A stretch of 64,000 nt of DNA, taken from NCBI RefSeq assembly GCF_017591425.1, contig NW_024465369.1, positions 26,827,001 through 26,891,000 on the forward strand, read 5' to 3'. The stretch is from Ochotona curzoniae (lineage: Eukaryota > Chordata > Mammalia > Lagomorpha > Ochotonidae). The notes under the pieces are model-generated. The model was not told where the DNA came from, ran no database searches, and worked only from the letters and a program-made list of their open reading frames with translations. Of the stretch, positions 46,812 through 57,584 are shown piece by piece. A program made the position numbers and the translations under genes. Every line of letters starts with the position of its first letter. The stretch's first letter is position 1.

Positions 46812-47455
46812 TCAAATTTTTTTTCATTTTTTATTTTATGATATAATTCCATAGCCTTAGAGATTTCCTTACACACTTCCCAAATTCCCTTCCCCCCACT
46901 GACTTCCCCTACATTATTGCAATAGCATAGTCCTTCCTCAGCAGCCTTAAGTCCATCATTTTGCTATCTTAGTGTATCCTGACATAGCGGGTATGGACAA
47001 TGGCAGACAGTCCAGCAATCTATTGTCAATTTGTATTTAATAGTTTCATTGGAAGCCCATCTTTTCTTCGGAAGCAGAGATGCATACTGCATTGTATCCT
47101 CACATCTGGATATGTTAGTCTCCATTTCACAGTTACTGTTCATCCCCTTAAATGAAAAGCCATAAAATAAGTCAACAACAGGAATAAAGTTTAAAAGGAA
47201 AATTACAATACCATGGAATTAAATAAAATGCTGAATGACCAATGTGTCGATGAAGAAATGAAAAAGCAAGCAAACATACAAACAAAAAATCTTCTTGGAG
47301 AAAATGATGCTACTGTATGATCTATGAGTATGTGAAGAATTTAATAAAAGAAATGATTTTGAGTGAATGGAAATAAAAACAAAAATATCAAAACCCATGT
47401 GTTGCAGCAAAAAAAATGCATTGAAAGGGGCTATTGATTTTATATTTTGCATGAA
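46812..47455 (-). other. L1 3' UTR with inverted ORF2-like segment (copy 2)
   Basis: Read on the plus strand, 47,215-47,430 resembles ORF2: 'ELNKMLNDQCVDEEMKKQ', and at the distal end an 'NGNKNKN' stretch corresponding to the 'NENKDTTYQNLWD' region. The segment is therefore antisense within the L1's own 3' UTR. It directly follows the ORF2 end in L1 sense, and is followed by 'tggagactaacatatccaga' (complement at about 47,109-47,130). Confidence 0.75.
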
Positions 47456-47459
47456 AGCT

Positions 47460-48300
47460 GCCTTATATCAGAGAGAAAATGTAATATTTGCCCTTTGGGG
47501 ATTGACTTATTTTACTGAGCATAACAGTCTTTAATTGGGACCATTTTGTTGCAAATGCTATAATTTCAGTCTTTTATAATGGCTGAGTAGTATTCCATGG
47601 AGTAGACGCACTGCAGTTCCTTCATTCACTCCTCTTTTGAAGGGACTTGGGCTGTTTCCATGTCTTTGCTATTGTAGATTGTGCTCCAGTATATATAGGA
47701 TTACACACCCCTTTCTCACATGCAGTTCTCTTTTCCTTGAATATATTCCCAGAAGTGGTACAGCTGGGTCATACGGGCAGGTTTATTTTCAGTTCTTTAA
47801 CACTCTCCATACTGACTTCCATAGTAGTTTGTACTAGCCTACACTCACGCCAAAAGTGAAGGAGGGTATGTTTCTCTCCACATCCATGCCAGTGGGTGCT
47901 ATCAGTAGAATTCTGAATGTAGGACAAGTCTCACTGGAGTTAGGTAGAACCTCAATGTGGTTTTCATTTGTACTTCCCTGATGAATAGAAAAGCTGAGCA
48001 TTTTTTTCATATGTCTGTTAGCAGTTTGAATTTGTTCTTCTGAAAATGTCTGTTCTCTCTCTCTCTGTTTTTGTACATTTCTCCACAGCGTTGTTTGTTT
48101 TGCTCTTGTTGAGTTTCTGAAGCTCTTTGTAAATCCTGGATATTAACCTCTTATTGGTTGTGTAGTGTGTAAAGATTTTCTCCCATTCTGTTGGCTGCTT
48201 ATTCACTTGTTGATCATAACCTTTGCTCTACAGAAACTTTTTAGCTTAATGTAATCCCATTTGTTTATTTTTGACTCAGACAAGGACTTTGGTATTTATT
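47460..48300 (-). pseudogene. L1 ORF2 C-terminal region, decayed
   Basis: The open minus-strand stretch 48,018-48,206 contains 'NKQPTEWEKIFTHYTTNKRL' and 'ISRIYKELQKLNKSKTNN', which match the L1 ORF2 segment downstream of the reverse transcriptase. Further on, the complement of 'gagtagtattccatggag' (47,585-47,602) encodes the start of the 'MEYYSAI'-type motif found near the ORF2 C-terminus. Frameshifts and stops are frequent, so it is inactive. Confidence 0.85.
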
Positions 48301-48313
48301 ATTATTATTATTT
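48298..48313. repeat. (TTA)n short tandem repeat
   Basis: About five TTA/ATT units. Confidence 0.8.
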
Positions 48314-48700
48314 TGCCTTTTTGCCTGCGCTGAGTTTTCTAATATAATTGTTGATAAAGATGGTAAGTTTTAGGTGTAAAGTGTTAAATGTTCCACTATT
48401 AAGTATGCTGCTAGTCTTATTTTAGCAGATTGGTTTTGTCCTGTGTAATATTTTCCTGTTCTATTCATAGTTTACTGAGAATTTTTATCTTTTTGCATTT
48501 ACTTCGGCTGCAGATTTTCTCTATATTAAATTATTTGCTCACATGAGTTTTCCTTTGTACTATTACTTAACAACATTGGTTGAGTTTTCAATACCAAATT
48601 CTCTCATAGTTCTGAACTTCACACACTAACAGTATGCTGTGTCCTTTGTCCATTGCTTGATTTAATTTGCTAGTATAACACTATCTAGGAAAAATAAAAG

Positions 48701-49240
48701 TTTTGGTGTTTGAGGTGTGTGAGAGATTTCTTATGCATAATACCAAATGCGTAATCCATAAAAAAGAAAAAAATATTAATTATTCTTTTTCAAAATGTAC
48801 CATTTTTGGCTACCTTTCAGAATCGTAAATTTCTTTTCACATATCGTTCATGTGTAAAACAATAGTTTGCTGTTTTGTGTATGTGAATTTTGCTTGATTT
48901 TCAGGCACTTTCACCTGGAAGAATTACAAATGATACTTAAGATCTATTTTTATGCTGTTTCTGAGAGAGCAGCAAAATCTATAGAATGATTCAGTGACCG
49001 AGTGATAAACTACGAATAGTACAACTACAGACATTGTAAATATTTTTAGGCTTTAATTTTATTGTGTTGTGGTATAAGCAGTATCACTGTATTCCATCAT
49101 AGCTCTTATGTTGTATCTATGATACATTTGACGTTTACATTTTCAATAATGTTTATCAACTAAATAAGGTAAAACAAGACAATATTAAAATTACTCTGTA
49201 TGGCGAATCATTAATATCTTTGAGGACGTTGAAGAGTTGT
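48701..49240. other. Unique noncoding DNA
   Basis: No confident repeat. Confidence 0.45.
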
Positions 49241-49244
49241 CAGT

Positions 49245-49545
49245 CAGGTTCAAATATCAGCAAATATTTATTTTTCAGTTACTCTGGGTCAGTCAGATGC
49301 TAAGAAATCCAGAGAAGGCCATCAGGTTAAGGAAACTGAAAACCAAGTCTACGAGATAAAAACAAATACATAATAAGTAGTTATTTAACATAATAGTAAC
49401 TGTTATGCTGTATTAGGTAATATGACAAAGAGTTAAAGTGACGGAAAGTTAGTAGTATTCAAGAGTTACTTTTATTGTGGTTTTAGGAAAGATGTCTCTG
49501 ATGAGGAGAAAGCCAGCTGGATGTCAGAATGTTGAGAAGGAGCTA
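49245..49545 (-). mobile_element. L2 3' region, antisense
   Basis: 'atatttatttttcagttact' and 'ctgggtcagtcagatgctaa', 'gataaaaacaaatacataat', then 'aggaaagatgtctctgatga' follow the reversed L2 3' region in order. Confidence 0.6.
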
Positions 49546-50139
49546 AACTTTGGGGGCATAGTCTTGATTCCTTAAGCCGAAAGGAACTTTATTTTGGAGA
49601 AAATGGAAAGCTGAGCAGCTGACTTAAAGATATGGCATAGTGATAACACTCAGCATTACTAGAACTTTTTTTGAATTCACAGGAGAACTAAGAAGCAACT
49701 TTAGAAACAAGAGGTCCCCCCTAAGCAATCAAAAAGATTTTGTGATCCTTAGAAACACTAGAAAAAAGGTGAGAGAAAGGGGGATATTTTTTGGCAGTAT
49801 TATCATTATCCTTGGGTTGAGTTTCAATTTTAAAAAAGCCAGCTGATCCTTGCAGAAGCTGTTATGTGCTTTAAAACATTTTCTCAGGCCCTCTCAGCGT
49901 ACATTGCATCAGATGTATTACCTCTGAATGTCTTCCATACTTAACATTCATATTGTTCTTCACTCCTTTTCCACACTTGCCATAGTCTCCACAGGACAAC
50001 AGAACCACAGATTAAAAATGTCAACATTGAAAAGAAACTTGATTAGGTAGTTTCATATTTATCAGAAACATGCACATACCAGAACACTTAGTGGGATCTT
50101 CCGGAAAAAAAGAAAAACTGACTTACTCACTTATTTCAT
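49546..50139. other. Unique noncoding DNA
   Basis: No recognisable feature. The 68-codon open frame at 49,640-49,846 has no recognisable domain. Confidence 0.45.
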
Positions 50140-50430
50140 TAAAAATTAAATAAATGAATTGCAGAGATAGACAGAGACAGAAAACTTACATATACATGCT
50201 CATTCACTGAAGAGCTGCAGCAGCCAGAATCAGCCGGGATGAAACCAGGATTCAGAAACTCCATCCAGATCTCCTACACGGGTGGTAGGGACTCACACAC
50301 TTGAGCTGCCATCCGCTTCCTTCTTAAATGCATTTTTATGAAGGTTCGGAAGAGGATTAGCAGAGACTTAAGCCCACGCTCGTGTATTGAATACTGGTGC
50401 TACAAGAAGTATCTTGCTTAATTTCATGCC
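50140..50430 (-). mobile_element. C-SINE, old diverged
   Basis: Plus-strand landmarks: A-rich tail, 'gatagacagagacagaaaac', 'gaagagctgcagcagccaga', 'ccatccagatctcctacacg' and a degraded head 'gaatactggtgctacaag'. Confidence 0.75.
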
Positions 50431-50439
50431 AGCCTTTAA

Positions 50440-50680
50440 AATGATTTGATTTAATGATTTCCATTCATTGGTTTCCTTCTTAAATTTCCACAACAGCCAG
50501 GTCTGGCAAAGCTGAAGCTAGGAGCCAGGCTGGCTTCTATGAAGGCAGCAGGGATTCAACTACTTCACAGCTACCATCGGATGCCTCCCAGCTAGCTCAG
50601 AATGGAAGTATCAAGGCACAAATCAGACATTTCTATGTTAATTCAAAGTAGCAACTAATCCATTGCACAAAATGCTCACT
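50440..50680 (-). mobile_element. C-SINE, old and partial
   Basis: 'caacagccaggtctggcaaa', 'gctgaagctaggagccaggc' and a degraded head 'ctaatccattgcac' mark a second, adjacent minus-strand copy without a clear tail. Confidence 0.6.
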
Positions 50681-50691
50681 TGGTGTTATTT

Positions 50692-50706
50692 AAGAATGTG
50701 CAACTG
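50692..50706 (+). repeat. Left target-site duplication of the young C-SINE
   Basis: 'aagaatgtgcaactg'; the right copy 'aagaatgcagaactg' is at 51,026-51,040. Confidence 0.8.
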
Positions 50707-51025
50707 GGGCCCGGCACAGTAGCCTAGCTGATAAAGTCCTTGCCTTGCACACACTGGGATCCCATATGGGTGTCAGCTCTAATCCCAGCTGCTCCACTTC
50801 TCATCCAGCTCCCTCTCTGTGGCCTGGAAAAGCAAGAGGATGGTCTCAAGCCTTGGGATCCTTCACCCACATGCGAGACCCAAAAGAAGCTCCTGGCTTC
50901 TGGCTTCAGATCAGCTCAGCTGTGCCTGCTTGGAGAATGAACCAGCAGACAGAAGATCTTTCTGTATCTCCTTCTCTCTGTATATCCGCATTTCCAATAA
51001 AAAATAAACAAATCTTAAAAAGGAA
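50707..51025 (+). mobile_element. C-SINE, young pika-type copy
   Basis: The best preserved SINE of the window. Head 'gggcccggcacagtagccta', 'aaagtccttgccttgcacac', 'gggatcccatatgggtgtca', 'gctccctctctgtggcctgg', 'gaagctcctggcttctggct', 'gaaccagcagacagaagatc' and an A-rich tail with 'aataaaaaataaac'. The tRNA-like 5' half holds the internal Pol III promoter. It is bounded by 15-bp target duplications at 50,692-50,706 and 51,026-51,040 (three mismatches). Confidence 0.95.
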
Positions 51026-51040
51026 AAGAATGCAGAACTG

Positions 51041-51489
51041 ATCTCCCCTCTCCAGGACTCCGACTCAGACAGTCTAAGGTTGGACCAGGAATGAAGTATG
51101 GCTATTGAGAGTAGGAAGACTAGTGTATTTTGACAAGCATTTGTACATGACTCAGCTGTCTTTAGTAGAGAGAACAACCAGTTGAGACCTGAAATGTAAA
51201 CATATGCCCGTGTATTTTGTCTCCTTTCAGCCAATTACTCACTGATACTCACTATGCTGGCCTGCGTTAAAATACTCAAAATCTCACTTTATGACCCAGA
51301 AATGCTTTCTAAAAAAATTATTAATATCTGTGGAGCACAAGATTAAAGAGTTAAGAAACCTTGCTATTTTAAAGTAAGAAGGCAAAGAAAAGAGAGAAAA
51401 TGAGCATCTGCCATTCAAAAACATGACATTTAACTTCTCACGTTGGCAGATTTCTTTCCTTAAACCTCCTTTGCCTTTATTTCGTAATG
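51041..51489. other. Unique noncoding DNA
   Basis: No recognisable feature. Confidence 0.5.
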
Positions 51490-51543
51490 ATGTCTTTATT
51501 TTTGAAAGTCGATGTTACAGGGGCACACACAGACACACACACA

Positions 51544-51595
<52 letters not shown>

Positions 51596-51832
51596 GGCTC
51601 AATGACCAGAGCTCAGTTGTTCTGAAGCCAGGATCCAGTAGCTTCTTCTAGATCTCCAGTGGGGGTGTAGATGTCCAAGAACTTGGGCTGTCATCTGTGC
51701 AATTCTTTCCCAGTTATGCTCTCGGGAAGCTGGATTGGAAGTGGAACAGACAGCATTCAATCTGGGAATCCTGAGGCATGCCACAGCCACAGGAGGTGGC
51801 TTCACACACTTTGCCCCACGGTCACTTCCTCC
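51490..51832 (-). mobile_element. C-SINE with expanded microsatellite tail
   Basis: Plus-strand landmarks: 'gtctttatttttgaaagtcg', the CA tract, 'tgttctgaagccaggatcca', 'gaagctggattggaagtgga' and a decayed head after 'gggaatcctgaggcatgcca'. Confidence 0.8.
51524..51593. repeat. (CA)n microsatellite
   Basis: About 70 bp of CA dinucleotides with two CAGA interruptions near the left end. Likely polymorphic. Confidence 0.97.
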
Positions 51833-52914
51833 TATTGGCTTTTGGTCTCTTATGACACAACTTGTAAAGGTATGGCCCCTGATGATTTGGGCCATATTTC
51901 TGGACTAAGAAACTTTAATGTTTAGTTTAATGCTCCCAGTACTATTTTTACTTTTAGTAGAGATTGGCTAGACTTTACTTCTTTCTGAATGAATAATTGT
52001 CACCTATGCCTGCGTATGCAAAGTGATTTAAAATATAGAGGACTGTCCACACTGAGCCACATTTCCCAGTCTCTTTTTAACTTTCGGCATTTCTAACTGT
52101 GAGAAGTAGAGTACAAAAGCTGCTAAAAGTCTGCTCATTTCTCTGAAGCCAGAGGTAGAAGGAGTTTGGAAGACATTTTGTTTCATCTCTTTTTTAACTT
52201 TTTTAAAAATAATTCTGGAGATGGTAGCTAATAATAAGATAGGTAGGTGGATGGCAGGGAGTTAACTAAAATGTTCAGAATAGCTCTGAGTACAATCACA
52301 TTTAAAAATAGAGAGCACAGGCCAGGAACAAAACTCCACTAACTGGTTCAGATGTAGCTAATGTCCCTATTTAGCATCTTCAAGTTGCTCACACTTCCCT
52401 CACCAACCTAAGAACATGTCTCTAGCACTCCAAGGCTTGTCAAGTCCAAGGACATGGGAATGTGAATTATCAAACAAGCTGGGGCTGAAAGGTGCTGAAA
52501 TCGTCTTTTTAGAACAGTGCCAAAAAGCAGTTTGAGTTTCTAAGGTGCTAATTGATGAAATATGTTTTAGCTTCTGAATTGATTCTGAGCTTCCGACCCA
52601 CTAACCAAAAAGTAAGGAAGATGTGAAAATACTCATAATTAGTAAAAGAATGGTAGTAAGATGGAGCAGGGTTTAAAAAAAAAGCTCCTCCAAAAAAGAT
52701 ATTTCATTTTAAAAAGTAGATTTTGTATATGCCAGATGGCTATACAATTAGATTTGGCCACAAAATACTTCAGAGTATTATTGATTTTTGTACACTATGT
52801 ATTTTCTGAGCAGGGATACATTAGCTATGATCTCACAAGTCAGACTATGTAGACTGTGAACCTGAATTCTCCACCCCTCTTCTTGCCACTGTATTTTTCT
52901 TACTTAACTTTTCT
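51833..52914. other. Unique noncoding DNA
   Basis: No recognised repeat or exon. Confidence 0.5.
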
Positions 52915-53090
52915 AAAAACTTATTTATGCCTATAAATAATTCCACTGTCATAATAATTTTTCAGAATAAAATGTGTGTTTTCCAGAGAGAAAACTAAGG
53001 CAAACAGAATGAGAGTAAGTTGCCTGAAAATCATCTCTTCCTAGGGGCAGAAGTAGTTCCAGGCTGCAATCTCTCTCGCTGTGAGATTAC
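52915..53090 (-). mobile_element. MIR relic, antisense
   Basis: 'ccagagagaaaactaaggca', 'gagtaagttgcctgaaaatc' and 'aggggcagaagtagttccag' follow the reversed MIR core. Confidence 0.6.
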
Positions 53091-53439
53091 TCTGCTCCAC
53101 ACTATTGTTACCAGCCTTAAAAGTCTCCAGAATACCTTACAAAAAGAAGTTGCAAAGCCTAGTTTGATACTTCCAGAAGAAGCTATAACTAAATGATTTT
53201 TAAGTACTTTGCTAATGCTTTCAACATCATGAGTTTCATAACAAGGAGGAACTTGCAAGTTGGAACTATCCAGACTCATTGTAAACATATCCAGGATATC
53301 ACTAAATACAAGGCTTAATCTGTAGTTGTGGGTTCAACAGATGCAAATCAGAGGTAATGAATCAAGTATTCCTTACTTCCTTTTGTTATTAGGAAGTTAG
53401 ATCCTATATGTGATCCTGCCTTATAATCAGTTTTTAAAA
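53091..53439. other. Unique noncoding DNA
   Basis: No recognisable feature. Confidence 0.5.
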
Positions 53440-53757
53440 CTTTTTTAAAAGATTTTTTAAATTTTTAGCAGAAAGGCACATTTCACAAAAAGAAAGAGAG
53501 ACAGAGAGAAAGATCTTCCAACTGCTGCTTAACTTCCCAAATGGCTAAAACAGCCAGAAAGGAGCCAATCTGAAGCCAGGAGCCAAGAGCTTCTCCCAGG
53601 TATCCCACACGGGTGCTGGGTCCCAAGAACCTCCTATCCCTTCCTAGGCCACAAGCTGAATTTGAGGTGGAGCAGCAAGAACAATTACTGGCCCCAATAT
53701 GGGATGCTAGAACTTGAAGGTGGAGGATTTGCCTGTTGAGCCATAGCATTGTTCCCT
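53440..53757 (-). mobile_element. C-SINE
   Basis: Plus-strand landmarks: T/A-rich tail, 'gagagacagagagaaagatc', 'ctgaagccaggagccaagag', 'ttctcccaggtatcccacac', 'ccaatatgggatgctagaac' and the head 'gagccatagcattgttccc'. Confidence 0.88.
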
Positions 53758-53769
53758 CACAATCATGTT

Positions 53770-54040
53770 TCTGTTTTTTAGTTTATTTATTTTCATCTGC
53801 AAGAATGAGAGGAGAGAGATATCTCACATCTGATAATTCATTCTCCTTACCCCTAAACATCCAGGGCCAGGGTAGGCAGGAGCCAAAAGTCAGGAATTAC
53901 ATCTGGGTGAGCCACCATACACTGCCTCCCATGTATATTAACAGGTAGCTTAATCAGAAATAGCAACTAGCAGGGACCTGAACCAGTTGGGGACTTGTGT
54001 ATTCAAAAGGCAGCATAACTGGTTGGACCTCAGTCCATGC
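53770..54040 (-). mobile_element. C-SINE, old
   Basis: 'tttagtttatttattttcat', 'agggccagggtaggcaggag', 'tagcagggacctgaaccagt' and the head 'cataactggttggacctcag'. Tail-to-head with the preceding SINE at a 12-bp interval. Confidence 0.75.
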
Positions 54041-54334
54041 CTGTCATAATACTTTCTAATTGTTTTTGGTCCATTCCTATGCAAAATATATAATAGAACT
54101 TTGTTTTGAAAAACTGTGTTTTAGAAGTTTTTAAAAATTATTTTACTAACACATACGAACTGACCTGATGCCAAGCGATGTTTCGCTACATTGTATGCTG
54201 TCCAATCAGGAAAATCATAGCTGTCATCTTCAATATTTAGCATTTTCCTATGGTGAAAATATTCAAATTGAAATCTAGCTTGAAGAACTCTTTTGCTTTT
54301 TTTTTTTTTGCTTTTAATATTCTTTCCTTCTTTT

Positions 54335-54535
54335 ACTTATTTTAAAAGCAGAGTTACAGAGAAAGAAGGAGACATCATCCATCCCACAAGTTCATTCACC
54401 AAATGTCTACAAAAATTCTTGCTGTGCCAGGCTATAGTCATAATCCAGGAGCTTGTTCTGAGTCTCCCACTGAGTACAGGGACACAAAATTTGGATATCC
54501 AGGGGTGGTTCATGGTGTGCAACACCGTGCTTAGG
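54335..54535 (-). mobile_element. C-SINE, partial
   Basis: 'taaaagcagagttacagaga', 'caagttcattcaccaaatg', 'ataatccaggagcttgttct' and 'gagtctcccactgagtacag'. The 5' half is largely missing. Confidence 0.65.
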
Positions 54536-54607
54536 GGACAATATGGAGAAAGCTTTCTTGTTCAACATGTTATTATAGAGCTTTTCAGAAAAATTACTAG
54601 GTCTTAA

Positions 54608-54940
54608 AATGGCATAGATGTTTAAGCCTCCATCCACCTGGCCATGCCTACCTTTGATATGGGTGCTGGTTCAAGTTCTGGATGTCCCACTTTCAAACCA
54701 ACTCCCTGCTAGTGTGCCTGAAAAAGCAAGAGAGGATGGCCCAAGTCTTTGGGTCCTTGCATGCATGGAAAGACCCAGAAGCTCTAGGCTTCTTTCTTTG
54801 GATTGGCCCATGTCTGCTGTTGCGGTGATCTGGGAACTAAACCAGCAGATTAATGATCTCTCTCCTTTTCTGTTTCTGCTTCCCTCTCTGTAAAATGATT
54901 TTTTTCAAACAAAAATAAATATACCTTTTTAAAAATTAAA
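54608..54940 (+). mobile_element. C-SINE, diverged
   Basis: 'gatatgggtgctggttcaag', 'gaggatggcccaagtctttg', 'ggatctgggaactaaaccag'-like sequence, 'ccctctctgtaaaatgattt' and an A-rich tail. Confidence 0.8.
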
Positions 54941-55439
54941 ACAAAAGATAACTAGATCTTTTCTAATTAAACAAGATGAAAATGGGGGATATTTGATTTT
55001 GGCTGAGGCCCAGAAACAGGTAATATTGTTTCCCATGTTACAAAATAAAATTCTCTTTTACTAAGGAGGCTTCTGAAGGATGTGAATTTGAACAAATGTT
55101 TCCACTGTGAACAGAACTCCCACTTTAGAATTTAGTGTTTGGCAAAATGGAAGAATGAGGTTGTGGTTTTGAGGGAGCTTTTGTGAAGGAAATTGCTTTT
55201 CATTCCTTTCAGTTTTCCACCATGGTTAAGAGGGTATCTCTTTTATATTAAACTAATCAATAGGCGTTTCAAGATAATGCAATTAGGATTTGCCTACGAA
55301 AAAATTTCCTAACAATAAAATAGATGCTGACTGGCTGGTATCTCTCATGGTAAATTTTGGAATAATAGTTCTCTTCAGAATCACGGAAACACATGATTGT
55401 ATTAGTGTTTCTTATGGATGTATCAGAGTATCAAAAGAC
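54941..55439. other. Unique noncoding DNA
   Basis: No recognisable feature. Confidence 0.5.
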
Positions 55440-55758
55440 AAAGAGACTTTCTTTTTGTATTCTAAAGGCAGAATTACACACAGAAAGAAACTTAAGAGAG
55501 ATCCTCTATGCATTGGTTTACCCCCAACATGGCTGTAATGGCCACAGTTGGCCAGTCCAAAGCCAGGAGCCAGGAGCTTCTGCCAAGTCTCCCACATGGA
55601 TGTAGAGGACAGACTTGGGCTATCCTCCTCTTCCTTACCACTTCATGAGCAGGGAGCTGGATCCTAAGTGGAGTTGTTGGAATTAGAACCTGTACCCACA
55701 TGGGATACTTGCACTGTAGGTGGAGGCTTAGCTTACTATTTCACAATGCTGGCCCTGA
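55440..55758 (-). mobile_element. C-SINE
   Basis: 'tctaaaggcagaattacaca', 'cattggtttacccccaacat', 'ccaaagccaggagccaggag', 'catgagcagggagctggatc', 'acccacatgggatacttgca' and the head 'ttcacaatgctggccct'. Confidence 0.88.
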
Positions 55759-56566
55759 CAGAGAAAATTTAGAAGCACTAGACTCATCCTAGGTGTAGCC
55801 ATAAGCAAAAGCCCTTCAAGAACATGCTTTCCCAAGGGATGGGTCACAGGAAACAGCATCGGTAGGGGACTAATCCGTAGGACACTTGAATAAATGAAAT
55901 AACGTAGAAGCCTTCAGAACTGAAGGAGCTTCCAAAGATCTTATGAATACAACAAAAAACACATGACTCAAACTGAAAAAAAAATCCAGATAAAACTAAT
56001 ATCATATTACGTGGGTTTCAATTCTCACTGATCTTTGGTGTCCTTTTCCTCTTAGCTTTCCCTCTTTCAGTGCTGAACAGGACATGGGTGTTCACTATGG
56101 GATGGGATAGAAGTTTGGGACCCAATAGAGGTGCTGTCCTTGACTAGATCCTCAACTGGACATGAAAGATTTTAATTTAAAATGAGCATCAAAATAAAAA
56201 GAAAAGAGGATTCAAATTCCTGAACTGTGTCTAGTTGGGGGTTTTAAAATATTCATCATACAAAGAAGTTATGAGACCTCAGCCTGATTCAATCTAAGAA
56301 GACGGAGGAACAACGCTATTGAGAGGATAAGAGTAAGCAGCCAAGGGGACAGATGACAATCAGGAGAGAGAAAAAAAACAATGTTGTCTTGTCTAGAGTC
56401 CTGCTTGTTCAGTCAACTGGTGGCTAAATATATCTGACAGGATAGTGTACAAGGAAAAACCAGCATTGTTTCAGGATAGCACTGGCATACGAAGCTTTCC
56501 TTAGAGCAGATGCAGCTTACAGCGAATAAAAGCAAACTTTTCCAACTTCAGTTTCCAGTCATTTCT
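55759..56566. other. Unique noncoding DNA
   Basis: No recognisable feature. Confidence 0.5.
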
Positions 56567-56620
56567 GGCCATATAGAATTGCATGGGCCATATAGAATTG
56601 CATGGCCATATAGAATTGCA
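56567..56620. repeat. Three-unit short tandem repeat (~18-19 bp)
   Basis: 'ggccatatagaattgcat' occurs at 56,567, 56,586 and (ending in 'gca') 56,604, with a one-base insertion between units 1 and 2. Near-perfect identity means a recent local expansion. Confidence 0.95.
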
Positions 56621-56784
56621 CCCCCTCTAACATGCCCAGAGATTTACTTACAATTTATTCCACAGTCTTAATTTTCCAATGAATTGGAGAACTAGAGTCT
56701 ATGGTATGTAATCATTTGATCATCAAGTGGGGAGAAGAAATCAACTACATACAGATAATAAAGTATAAGCAGTATGTAACATAC
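56621..56784. other. Unique noncoding DNA
   Basis: No recognisable feature. Confidence 0.5.
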
Positions 56785-56905
56785 AACAAGAAACTCAGTG
56801 ACCTGGAATGTACATTATGAGAAAATCATTTTGGATTTTAAACATTTCACACAAAATGAAATGATAATCACATTTCATCTTCCATGAATTTTTTGAAGTA
56901 CCTTT
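56785..56905. mobile_element. Mariner-type MITE, decayed second copy
   Basis: The right end 'cttccatgaattttttgaag' followed by 'tacctttt' and the interior 'tacattatgagaaaatcatt', then 'ttggattttaaacattt' and 'cacaaaatgaaat', parallel the element at 16,392-16,518. The left inverted end is degraded. Confidence 0.5.
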
Positions 56906-57584
56906 TAATTCTATCAGATGAAAATACAGATGAAATCAGTGGTGCTAATACACTTATTTATTTTGCCTTAGGTCTTTAGTAGCATTTTGGCTGCTGTGTA
57001 ACTTCCATGAGACTCATAGATGCTAAGTAAAGCTAGTTTTTTTCAAGTGTCACACTTGGCAAGTGAGATGTTCCTTTTATAAAAATATCTACTGAGCTGT
57101 GACACTTAGACTGAAGTGTGTGTCCACATATCTGCCATAATGCGAACATGTCTTTGTTCATTCTGACTCATAGATCCTTCAGTCAATAAGAGTGCTTTAC
57201 AGATGAGCAGTTCAGGACTGCAAAATCAAAGATGATATGTAAAACTGTCTTTCACCAAGGGCCACTGATCATCTTCCCTTGAAAAACTAGTAAGCAAGAT
57301 GTGGTTATTTAGTTTTCAGATCTTCGGAGAATATTTCTGCATTGTCATTGTAGTTCTCTGAGAAAAGTGTCTGTTTAACTGATAACAGATTGAGATGGCA
57401 TTAAATTAGGCAAGCATTTGTTCCTCGCTTGCTGGTGCCTATGAAAGCCGTGTCTTTTCACCATCTGTGTCACTATGCATAAAACAGAACAAAGTGCAAT
57501 TTCTTTTTGATAATTAATGAAATTGTACTATGTGCTGTCATTGGCCACTGTTATCGATGATGGTTTTGTTAGCACACTTTATGA
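56906..57584. other. Unique noncoding DNA
   Basis: No recognisable feature. Confidence 0.5.

Larger units (their letters stand above)
46812..48700 (-). mobile_element. L1 3' half, minus strand
   Basis: In minus-strand order: fragments of ORF2 (48,700 down to about 47,460), then the 3' UTR (47,455 to 46,812) ending in an A-tail seen as the T-rich stretch at 46,812-46,845. The 3' UTR is the same family as in the L1 at 33.0-36.1 kb. Upstream of about 48,300 the match is patchy, with a recognisable block near 48,455-48,495. Confidence 0.8.

Noticed and set aside
51524..51593. Regularly spaced repeats as a CRISPR-like array
   Set aside because: A plain dinucleotide microsatellite in a mammalian SINE tail.
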